Translations under genes and position numbers: made by a program | The notes under the pieces: generated by a model | Databases searched by the model: none | Seen by the model: the letters and a program-made list of their open reading frames with translations, nothing else | Told to the model about the DNA's origin: nothing | Source: Eudoraea sp. | GTDB lineage: Bacteria > Bacteroidota > Bacteroidia > Flavobacteriales > Flavobacteriaceae | DNA length: 7,318 nucleotides | NCBI GenBank assembly: GCA_013041785.1 | Contig: JABDRK010000294.1 | Location: 1 to 7,318, forward strand | Direction: 5' to 3' | In this document: in pieces, positions 1-6,917 of the stretch | Numbering within the stretch: position 1 is the stretch's first letter | How the letters are laid out: the number at the start of each line of letters is the position of its first letter

Positions 1-465
1 GGCCATTAAACGCGTACGTTCATTATAATCCGAAGTCATTTCGTAACCCAGCCCAACCAGGGGTGTTGCGTACATGGTATTCCCAATCAGGAAAATCAGC
101 GACAGGATCAGGAAATACCAGAAGTTATAGGTTTGACCGTTTTCTGCATCCAATTGCCACAGAGCGGCAAACAATAATCCACTCGCAATCGCGCCAATAA
201 AAATATAGGGCCGCCGGCGTCCCCATTTGGATTTGGTGTTGTCTGAGATAAATCCCATAATGGGATCCGTAATGGCGTCAAATATTCTGGGTAAACCTCC
301 AAGTAGGCCGGCCAGAAAAGGATCCATCCCAAAAGCCGTGAGTAAGAAGAACATAAAGAATCCCAATGCTCCCGGCAGAAGGTTAAGGACAAAATGGCCT
401 GCACCAAATGCCGCCTTCTGGCCTATTGGCACCTTGTCTTTTGCTGCGGTTTTGTAAGTAGACAT
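1..465 (-). CDS. GPH-family (MelB-type, MFS_2) sugar:cation symporter, N-terminal part, truncated by window edge
   Basis: This is an inner-membrane transporter of the glycoside-pentoside-hexuronide:cation symporter family, which moves sugars or oligosaccharides with H+ or Na+. The 155 visible residues start at MSTYKTAAKDKVPIG and run off the left edge. Hydrophobic segments lie at about residues 20-46, 48-64, 86-103 and 113-132, matching the first helices of a 12-helix protein. The family signature is clear at residues 63-86: D63, D67-P68, G71 and D75, then SKWGRRRP. A second conserved motif, DYNERTRL, lies at 146-153. Melibiose carriers use the aspartates around the first motif for cation and sugar binding. 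The start lies 12 bases after the GH30 stop, so the gene is almost certainly cotranscribed and perhaps translationally coupled. The neighbours suggest glucose, gentiobiose or laminari-oligosaccharides as substrate, but the sequence does not fix this. The family call is firm; the substrate is inferred. Confidence 0.92.
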   Translation of the reverse strand, partial: MSTYKTAAKDKVPIGQKAAFGAGHFVLNLLPGALGFFMFFLLTAFGMDPFLAGLLGGLPRIFDAITDPIMGFISDNTKSKWGRRRPYIFIGAIASGLLFAALWQLDAENGQTYNFWYFLILSLIFLIGNTMYATPLVGLGYEMTSDYNERTRLMA

Positions 466-477
466 AGTATTCGCGTA

Positions 478-1989
478 TTAGTTAGTTTCAGTTATTTCTT
501 TTTTGGCCGGAACGATAAGTGTTTGTACAGCCTGACCGCTTATCGTTATGTTTTTTGTTGTTTCCTCCCCAAGGCTAAGCGCAAATTGCTTCGCTTCCTC
601 CTCCTGGTTCAGGATAACAATTGCGATGGAACCATCCGGATTCTGAGCGGCCGTAACCATGAGGGAATCGTCGGAATTCTCAAAACCAATCCTCACTGCT
701 CCGGGGCGAATAAAACGGCTGAAATGCGAGAGCGTGTAATACAGTGGTGTAAAGTAGACCTCATCCTCTTCGGGGTCTACAATCACCGGAGCCACACACC
801 AGTTTTCAAACCAGTTGGGGCCTCCCTGCCTGTCCAGTACCATATTCCAGTCGACCCAGCCATCGACCCAGTTGTTAAGGCAACCGATTATATCCCGGGC
901 ATAGCGATATACCGGAACATATTTCGGGTGTAGGTGTTTATCTTTTTCAGGTGCCCAATCCCAGCCCCAATCTGTGGCCTCTTTGGACCAATACCAGGGA
1001 TCGTCCTGCCACTTGGGCACCTCGGCATCCACACAGGCTTCAGATTGGATGATGTGCTTGTCAGGTGCGATCTCATGGGCCATTTGCAGGTTTTCAGGAA
1101 ACCAGTCAAAGGTGCTGGCATACCAGTGTACGGCGGTACCATCAAAATACTTTCTGGAAACTTCGTCCTGGAACATGGTTTCTACCCAATCCTTCAATTC
1201 ATCCCCGCGATTCTGATCATACCCTAAAATCTTGACCTCGTGACCGTCTTGTTCCAGACGGGGTCCCAAATGATTTTTTACGAAATCCGTCATTTCCTGA
1301 GGGGTAAAGTGCATGCTTTCCCAGTTATTATCGTTCCCAAGGGGTTCATTTTCAACGGTGAATCCCCAAATATCAATCCCTTCCGCACGGTAGGCATCTA
1401 TATATTTTGAGAAGAAAAGGGCCCAGCTATCGTAATATTCCGGCAGCAGCTTTCCGCCCCTCCAATCTTTATTGTCTTTCATCCAGGGTGGAGCTGTCCA
1501 GGGGGATGCCATGATCTTAAAGCCATCTTCTGAAACAGCCATGGCTTCCTTGATCATGGGAATAATATCGTCCCGGTCCTCCTCTATGGAAAAACTGCTC
1601 AATTCAACATCGCCTTCCACAGGGGCATAAGAGTAGTTGCTCAGGGAGAAGTCACAGGAATTCATATGTGTTCGGGTGAGGGAATATCGGGCACCTTCGG
1701 GTCCAAAATAAGCATCGATGATCTTCTTTCGGTTTACAGCGCCCAGCTGGTTCAGCAAATAGGCTGAAGCTTCCGTAAAGGAGCCTCCAAACCCGGTTAT
1801 GGTCTGAAATTCCTGATCCGGCAGCAATTTGATTTGTGATGCCTCTCCATCGGTTCCAAATTCGGAAACCGGACTCAATTTCTTACCGGATGCGGAAGTT
1901 TCAAATGCTTCTACAACCAATTCTTTGTCAGAAGTACAGGAAACAAGGGTCAAAGCAGCAATTATTAGTGAGTTAGTTAATATTTTCAT
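478..1989 (-). CDS. GH30 family glucosidase/glucanase lipoprotein, probably exo-beta-1,6-glucosidase (subfamily 1-like)
   Basis: A 503-residue retaining glycoside hydrolase of family GH30 (clan GH-A). The N-terminus MKILTNSLIIAALTLVSC is a lipoprotein signal peptide with lipobox Cys18, followed by TSDKE, so the protein is membrane-anchored and may be exported to the surface. The catalytic domain runs from about residue 45 (GFGGSFTEASA at 66-76) to about 425, followed by the C-terminal beta-domain. The acid/base is Glu215 in TVENEP and the nucleophile Glu317 in QSEACV. The stretches SEACV, WVDWNMVLDRQGGPNW (378-393) and PVIVD closely resemble the human glucocerebrosidase group (GH30_1). In marine Flavobacteriia such enzymes are known to remove beta-1,6-linked glucose branches from laminarin, which fits the GH17 gene 40 bases upstream. 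The frame is open 29 codons further, to 2076, but that extension would overlap the GH17 gene and bury the signal peptide, so the start at 1989 is preferred. Family is certain; linkage specificity is inferred. Confidence 0.93.
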   Translation of the reverse strand: MKILTNSLIIAALTLVSCTSDKELVVEAFETSASGKKLSPVSEFGTDGEASQIKLLPDQEFQTITGFGGSFTEASAYLLNQLGAVNRKKIIDAYFGPEGARYSLTRTHMNSCDFSLSNYSYAPVEGDVELSSFSIEEDRDDIIPMIKEAMAVSEDGFKIMASPWTAPPWMKDNKDWRGGKLLPEYYDSWALFFSKYIDAYRAEGIDIWGFTVENEPLGNDNNWESMHFTPQEMTDFVKNHLGPRLEQDGHEVKILGYDQNRGDELKDWVETMFQDEVSRKYFDGTAVHWYASTFDWFPENLQMAHEIAPDKHIIQSEACVDAEVPKWQDDPWYWSKEATDWGWDWAPEKDKHLHPKYVPVYRYARDIIGCLNNWVDGWVDWNMVLDRQGGPNWFENWCVAPVIVDPEEDEVYFTPLYYTLSHFSRFIRPGAVRIGFENSDDSLMVTAAQNPDGSIAIVILNQEEEAKQFALSLGEETTKNITISGQAVQTLIVPAKKEITETN

Positions 1990-2029
1990 TTTCAAGTGTT
2001 TTTCGTTGATCCAAGTGGCAGAACCCGGA

Positions 2030-3328
2030 TTAATGAGCCACGGCCTTTTCCCGTTTGGTTGGAGGAACCAGAACATCCTGCATCATGGCCTCCTTATCTC
2101 CACCATAGGTTTTGCTGATGGGTTTTCCATTCCGGGTTAGTCCTTCAAAAACACCCTGATCAACCATTTCCCAGAGGGCATATTTAGCCTGTCCATCTAC
2201 AGTAAACAATCCAAAATGGTTCTCCGACCCCTTCTTATTATGCGCATCCTTCCAGGGTTCGTTAAATGCTTCAAAATAGAAGCACGCTATACCTGCAGCA
2301 TCCGTCCATTCACGCATATGCCTGTGATAGGCGGCCTGCTTGTATTCATCCGTAGCTTTGGAGCCATTAGGCCCATAATAACCACTGGAAATGCTTGCCC
2401 ATCCGGTTTCCCCGATGTGAATGGGTTTATCCACTCCAAGGCTTTTTACATAGTTGGCTACGGAATCATATTTTGATTTGGCCATTTCCTTTGCACGCAA
2501 CATGGCAGCATCTATCTTCTCCATGTCCGGCAGGGATTCCTCTTCTTCCGGTACCAACCAAAATTCAGGTACATAATGTGAATAGTGGTAGGGATAGGTA
2601 TGCATGGAAATGTAGTCTACGGCTTTGACAAGCCTCTCCAGGTCTGCGGTATGATAGCTGGCATCTCCCCCGCCCCATGAAGCAAAATCGTCGGAACTGG
2701 TGATCCATATATCCTTGGGCAATTTACCCGACTTTTTCAGGTCCTGGAGACGATTTACCCATTTAAGGATTACTTTGGGTTGCACATAATAGCTTTCAGC
2801 CCATTTCACCATGGCTTCATTTCCTACCGCGATTACTTTCACAATGTCCGGATATTCATTGGCGAGTGCAACTGCACGGGCGATTTCGGCCTCATTATGT
2901 TTACTTTCCAAATTGTGATCCGGTGCCTGGTCTGTCCAGGCATTTTTGCAATCGATCCAGGCACCCAGCATTATATACATTTCAAAAGTGGGATCTTCAC
3001 TTTTCAACTGTTCTATTGCTGCCAAAATATTAAATGCATGCGGTAGATGGACATTGTAGGTCCGCAATACTTTTATACCCATCGCTGAAAGTATCCTCAA
3101 ATCATCTTTGATCTCTCCAAGCGTAGGTTGAAATTGAAGATCTCTGGAGTTTTCTCTATACCCCCCATAGGATATGGCCTGATAATCAGGATTGCCTAAG
3201 ATGTCTTTAGCTGTCACTTCTTTGTTGCTTTGTGTTTGGTCTTCTGTTTTTGCTCCTTTATCCTCCTTACAGGAAATAACTCCTACCAGGATAACGGCAG
3301 CCAGTAGTATTTCTTTTATTATTTTCAT
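2030..3328 (-). CDS. GH17 beta-1,3-glucanase lipoprotein
   Basis: A 432-residue glycoside hydrolase of family GH17, a retaining (beta/alpha)8 enzyme acting on beta-1,3-glucans such as laminarin. Residues 1-20 (MKIIKEILLAAVILVGVISC) form a lipoprotein signal with lipobox Cys20, followed by the charged KEDKGAKTED and a polar linker to about residue 40. The catalytic domain begins near YGGYREN (54-60). Family landmarks are LRTYNVH (88-94), the acid/base Glu171 in AVGNEAM, HTYPY (243-247), the nucleophile Glu307 in IGETGW, and FEAFNEPWK (352-360). No carbohydrate-binding module is visible. It follows the phosphorylase gene after a 111-base gap and precedes GH30 by 40 bases. Its likely job is to cut the beta-1,3 backbone outside the cytoplasm, giving oligosaccharides for import. 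Endo versus exo action, or transglycosylation (which some bacterial GH17 enzymes perform), cannot be told from the sequence. Confidence 0.93.
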   Translation of the reverse strand: MKIIKEILLAAVILVGVISCKEDKGAKTEDQTQSNKEVTAKDILGNPDYQAISYGGYRENSRDLQFQPTLGEIKDDLRILSAMGIKVLRTYNVHLPHAFNILAAIEQLKSEDPTFEMYIMLGAWIDCKNAWTDQAPDHNLESKHNEAEIARAVALANEYPDIVKVIAVGNEAMVKWAESYYVQPKVILKWVNRLQDLKKSGKLPKDIWITSSDDFASWGGGDASYHTADLERLVKAVDYISMHTYPYHYSHYVPEFWLVPEEEESLPDMEKIDAAMLRAKEMAKSKYDSVANYVKSLGVDKPIHIGETGWASISSGYYGPNGSKATDEYKQAAYHRHMREWTDAAGIACFYFEAFNEPWKDAHNKKGSENHFGLFTVDGQAKYALWEMVDQGVFEGLTRNGKPISKTYGGDKEAMMQDVLVPPTKREKAVAH

Positions 3329-3439
3329 AGGTATTACTCTTTTTAAAACGCTTGGGACGGGGCCCGTACTTATGCCTCATTCTAAAAATTTACGTTAATT
3401 ATATGAACATCAAGTATATAGAAACCTGATTCATATTTT
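3329..3439. other. 111-base intergenic region between GH149 and GH17 genes
   Basis: This is the longest non-coding stretch in the window; the other gaps are 12, 37 and 40 bases. It is AT-rich (the candidate promoter lies here) except for a GC-rich patch at about 3354-3367. That patch holds a small inverted repeat, ACGGG-G-CCCGT at 3357-3367, which in RNA could form at most a short ACGG/CCGT hairpin in the GH17 leader. No open reading frame, RNA gene or strong ribosome binding site is seen; the GH17 start is preceded by AAAAAGAGTAATACCT. Confidence 0.6.
3385..3414 (-). promoter_or_regulatory. candidate Bacteroidota-type promoter ahead of the GH17 gene
   Basis: Reading the minus strand, CTTG (3411-3414) is followed after 18 bases by TAAATTTT (3385-3392). 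The Bacteroidota housekeeping consensus is TTTG near -33 and TAnnTTTG near -7, separated by roughly 17-23 bases. The -7 box here matches all but the last base, and the -33 box matches TTG. A transcript would start near 3376-3380 and carry a leader of about 50 bases. It lies in the only long gap of the operon, so it could give GH17-GH30-transporter transcription independent of the phosphorylase. AT-rich DNA gives such matches by chance, so this is a weak call. Confidence 0.35.
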
Positions 3440-6400
3440 TTATCTTAAACCACCTTCTTTAAGGTGGAGTTTAATCATCGCCACCTCACCCGTCCTGTCG
3501 AATACCTTTCTACTAATTTCCACATCCAACTCATGGGTTTCTCGTGCCGCTTTGGAGCCATCGCTAAATGTAATCTCCATGCCTTCCGAATCGGCCAACT
3601 GGTATACCACAGGCACCTGACAATACGTAAAAGCCAGTGATCCGGGTTCCAGGTCCAGCTGCTTATGGGTATTACTCAAATCTGTATACGCGAATGTTTT
3701 CACCTCGGTTAGGAATTCATCCTTTCTTAGCAGACACGGGTCAAAACACAGCCTTCCTTCCCGTACAAAAGCACCCAGTTCCCCAAACCGGCTTAAAATA
3801 TCTTCCTTGACCTGTCCGGTCATCCCCGGTTGCTGGGCACCTTTTCCCTGGGGGGTATGTGAATAGGGATCTGTGGGGAAGGCACCGTATAAGGCAGGAG
3901 ATTTGTGTACTCCAATCCCTGCATTGATTTCATAGTAGTGCTCTAACAACCTTCCAACGGTTTCCGGATCCGCTTCTTCTGAAACAGCTTTTAGACATAC
4001 CTCCTGCACCGCCAGCAACAATTTGGAGACCATATGCCAGTAAATAGACCCCAGGCCTTCATACCCAAAGAACGTTCCCGATCGGCCGGTAAATGCCTTG
4101 TGATTAAAGACCAATTCAAAAACCTTTAAAACCTTTCTCTTTTGATCTTCCGAAAGGGACGAATATATTCCTGGATCCAGATCATTCAGGGCTTCACTAA
4201 GATCGCTGGCATTCTTAAAGTTACCATTGAAATGAAATACTCCATTTAAATCTTTTACAATGATTTGTGTATTCTCTTTTTCAACTAATTCACTTAGTAG
4301 TTTTGATTGGGAAACCTCCTTTTCGGGAATATTATTTTTCTCTGCAAAAAGTGGTAAATCTTTGTTCGGATACAGCAAATAACTGTATTGATCCGGCCGG
4401 AATAAGTCACTAGCCTTCAAGCCGTCCAAAAGATCCAGGGATTCCCTGGATGACAGGTATCCGGAACTAAGTACCGCAACCTGGCCTTCCAGCATTTCAC
4501 TCAGGTAGGAAATGGAAACTTCATCCTTGTTTTCAACAGTCATCAGGTTATAGGCATGATACAACTGGTCTTCCCTCCGGTTTGCCCGGATGGCATGTTC
4601 ACAATACTCCAGCCCGAGGGCGATGAATTTTTGCAAATCCTGTAAGGACAATTCATCCTTATTCCCTGAAAATGCATCTTCGTAAATACCTTGCCTGAAA
4701 TCACTTCCAGCCCGGCCAAGTCCATCCAGGATGCGTTTCCGATCGGTATCGTTTATGGTACCGCCTAAAAGGGAACGATGTTCTTCAAATGTCTTTAAAA
4801 CCCCTTTAAAAAATTCGAGAAGTTCACGAGACACCACTACTTTTCCAGCCCCTGTTCTGGACAGCAAATCCTTTAGGAAGTTCAGGAACCGTCTCAGGTA
4901 ATACAGGGTTACCATGGAAACACCATTACCCACCAGGGCATTATTGGCATCATTCCATTCCGGGCGCTGCGTATTCATCCATATACCCCCTTCCGGGATA
5001 AAATTTGAAATCTTGGCCAGTAAAGTTGCCAGTATTTTTTCTATTAGGTTGACCCGATATATGCTTTCCCTTTTACTGCCGAGTAATGCCCCGTCTGCCC
5101 CAAGTTTGGCCCGCCGTTGACGGATGGCGTGGTCCAGGGCATCATCAAATTCAATAGTGTCTTTGGGATCGCGAAGGAGGTCCGCATACCCTTTAATCTT
5201 GTATGGGACATTGGCATACACAAAAAGATCCTGGTCAAAATAACTCTGCAGTCGGCCTGGTGCCAGATCCTCTGCAAATTCGAGGAATTTAAGCAGGTAT
5301 ATCAGCTGATGATCCCCCCAATAGCCGATATAGGACCAGGGATCGTCTGGTTCTATAATCTCCCAGTCGAACCCATCTTTGGTAACCCGGTAGGGGTTAT
5401 AACCGTCGAAGGTAGTGGCATTTAGGAACTTATGGATCATGCTTTCTATAAAGCCCGGATAGGAAAGTGCCAGGGCCTCCCAGTTCTGGAAAATGTCCCG
5501 CCAGTTTCCTTCGTAATCCAGGATCTTGGAGCCATCGGTTTCGTCCCGCGTATTGATTGAAAATACGTTCCAGGGCCGACTCGGGTCTCCGTGGCGCCTG
5601 CTGAATTTTAATGGCATATATTCCAGGCAGAGGCGTTTGAAATCCTTGTCGGCATGCGCATCAGACAATTCCCTGAGCTGTGCCAGGGAAAATACCTCAG
5701 GAAGGGCTTCAACTGCTTTTTCAAACTGCTGATACACTTCCTTGTTGGCTTTAAGCAGGTATTTTTTGAAATCCCATTTCTCAATCTGATAATTATCATC
5801 AAAAATCCCACCCCGCATAATATTGAACAGGGTGTTTGAAAAATGCCGGGTATCCCGAAGCTGGTCGCAGGTAAGTTGCAGGCCATCAGAAGCTGCATTT
5901 AACTTAATCAGCTGTTCGGTGCCCAGAGCAATATCCTGCTCCACTTCTTGCCAGAGCTTATTATCTTTAAGGATGGTGTTTGAAATCTCGGCTATGGCCG
6001 CATGATCCTGGTTTACATTGGCCACGATCATCCATTCCTTGTCCTCTGCTGGAGCCAGTTTTATTTGGGTATGAAGCAGGTATGCCCCTTTTTCGGCTTT
6101 CACATCTGTTTCCTCATGCAGCGGCATCCCTTTGCGGAATTGATTCAGTTGTAGGGAAGACAAGAGCCGGGTTGCCCCCTCTATCCCCAAAGACCAGGCA
6201 ATATTTGCCTTAAGGGCTTCACTGGGTTCGGCCTTATCCACGATAATGGCACTCAGGGCATAGATGCCCAGGCCCGACTTTTTAATGAGTTCGCTCCTTT
6301 TATATGCATCTACCAGGTTGCTTTGCCTGTTTTGAAGGTCACTTCCCACTCCAAAGGGAAGCACGTTTTGAATCCCATCAACAAGGACAACCTCAACGGC

Positions 6401-6880
6401 GTCATTAGCGTCATTCCTAAGTGATGATTTCCTGACAAAACCATAGACGTTACTGGAATTCCACTCGTAGCTGTAGGTTAATCCCAGATCGTGGTTGATC
6501 TCTTCGAACCGGATCTTATTTCCGTAAATGCTTTTATAAAGGTTTCGGGTAATGCGATACACCCCATAAAGCCGGTCCGAAAAAGGTTCCCACAAGAAGG
6601 TTTCTTCGTCACCTTTTACCCGAAAAATGGTTTTACTTCCGGTGACTTCTGTGGATTCGGTTAGTTCATCATCCGTGTAGTACGGGAAAAGGGAGTATTG
6701 GGCATTCTTTCGTCCGGCCGTAAGTCCGCCATTACTGGAAATAAACATCCAGTGATTGGAATCACTTACAATGCTCATAAAAAATGGGCGAAGGGTATCA
6801 CTGTCCGCTATTTTGTAAAACGATTCGCCCTCGATTTTTACACGCGTTAATTGGGCGCTATTTGATATTTTTTCTTCCAT
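3440..6880 (-). CDS. GH149-type beta-1,3-glucan (oligosaccharide) phosphorylase
   Basis: A 1146-residue inverting phosphorylase that splits beta-1,3-oligoglucosides with phosphate into glucose 1-phosphate and a shortened chain. It has no signal peptide or membrane helix (start MEEKISNSAQ), so it is cytoplasmic. Its size fits GH149 (about 1100 residues) and exceeds GH94 cellobiose or laminaribiose phosphorylases (about 800-900). The likely catalytic acid is Asp644 in PEWNDANNALVGNG (640-653), the counterpart of the WND motif of the GH94 clan. Other probable active-site segments are SRRHGDPSRPWN (427-438), FGYEGLGSIYWHM (938-950) and PGMTG (1018-1022), where His949 and Thr1021-Gly1022 are candidate phosphate ligands by analogy with GH94. 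By analogy the fold would be an N-terminal beta-sandwich (about 1-320), a helical linker, an (alpha/alpha)6 barrel (about 380-1060) and a C-terminal beta-domain; these borders are estimates. GH161 is the main alternative family. It starts 37 bases after the upstream transporter gene and links imported oligosaccharides to glycolysis. Confidence 0.85.
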   Translation of the reverse strand: MEEKISNSAQLTRVKIEGESFYKIADSDTLRPFFMSIVSDSNHWMFISSNGGLTAGRKNAQYSLFPYYTDDELTESTEVTGSKTIFRVKGDEETFLWEPFSDRLYGVYRITRNLYKSIYGNKIRFEEINHDLGLTYSYEWNSSNVYGFVRKSSLRNDANDAVEVVLVDGIQNVLPFGVGSDLQNRQSNLVDAYKRSELIKKSGLGIYALSAIIVDKAEPSEALKANIAWSLGIEGATRLLSSLQLNQFRKGMPLHEETDVKAEKGAYLLHTQIKLAPAEDKEWMIVANVNQDHAAIAEISNTILKDNKLWQEVEQDIALGTEQLIKLNAASDGLQLTCDQLRDTRHFSNTLFNIMRGGIFDDNYQIEKWDFKKYLLKANKEVYQQFEKAVEALPEVFSLAQLRELSDAHADKDFKRLCLEYMPLKFSRRHGDPSRPWNVFSINTRDETDGSKILDYEGNWRDIFQNWEALALSYPGFIESMIHKFLNATTFDGYNPYRVTKDGFDWEIIEPDDPWSYIGYWGDHQLIYLLKFLEFAEDLAPGRLQSYFDQDLFVYANVPYKIKGYADLLRDPKDTIEFDDALDHAIRQRRAKLGADGALLGSKRESIYRVNLIEKILATLLAKISNFIPEGGIWMNTQRPEWNDANNALVGNGVSMVTLYYLRRFLNFLKDLLSRTGAGKVVVSRELLEFFKGVLKTFEEHRSLLGGTINDTDRKRILDGLGRAGSDFRQGIYEDAFSGNKDELSLQDLQKFIALGLEYCEHAIRANRREDQLYHAYNLMTVENKDEVSISYLSEMLEGQVAVLSSGYLSSRESLDLLDGLKASDLFRPDQYSYLLYPNKDLPLFAEKNNIPEKEVSQSKLLSELVEKENTQIIVKDLNGVFHFNGNFKNASDLSEALNDLDPGIYSSLSEDQKRKVLKVFELVFNHKAFTGRSGTFFGYEGLGSIYWHMVSKLLLAVQEVCLKAVSEEADPETVGRLLEHYYEINAGIGVHKSPALYGAFPTDPYSHTPQGKGAQQPGMTGQVKEDILSRFGELGAFVREGRLCFDPCLLRKDEFLTEVKTFAYTDLSNTHKQLDLEPGSLAFTYCQVPVVYQLADSEGMEITFSDGSKAARETHELDVEISRKVFDRTGEVAMIKLHLKEGGLR
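3445..3474 (-). repeat. 12-bp inverted repeat (stem-loop) at the 3' end of the GH149 gene
   Basis: On the plus strand TTAAACCACCTT (3445-3456) and AAGGTG-GA-GTTTAA (3461-3474) are complementary over 12 pairs, with a 4-base loop (CTTT) and a 2-base bulge (GA). On the transcribed strand the hairpin covers the last codons of the phosphorylase gene and ends just before its TAA stop. It is followed by GATAAAAAATATG, an A-run rather than a U-run, so it does not qualify as an ordinary intrinsic terminator. A role in mRNA processing or 3' stability is possible; chance is also possible. Confidence 0.5.
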
Positions 6881-6917
6881 GAACTTAAGATCCGTATGTT
6901 ACATGATTTAGGTCCGA

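Noticed and set aside
108..407. 99-codon open frame on the minus strand
   Set aside because: It is out of frame within the GPH transporter gene, whose own frame carries clear family motifs from 465 to the window edge.
394..933. 179-codon open frame on the plus strand opposite GH30 and the GPH transporter
   Set aside because: It lies antisense to two well-supported genes, spans their junction, and its translation shows no recognisable family pattern; it is a shadow of the real coding strands.
1990..2076. Upstream extension of the GH30 frame to an ATG at 2076
   Set aside because: It would overlap the GH17 coding end and place 29 non-signal residues before an obvious lipoprotein signal peptide; the start at 1989 fits far better.
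3440..3474. Intrinsic terminator after the phosphorylase gene
   Set aside because: The hairpin is good, but the transcribed strand continues with an A-run rather than a U-run; it is listed only as an inverted repeat.
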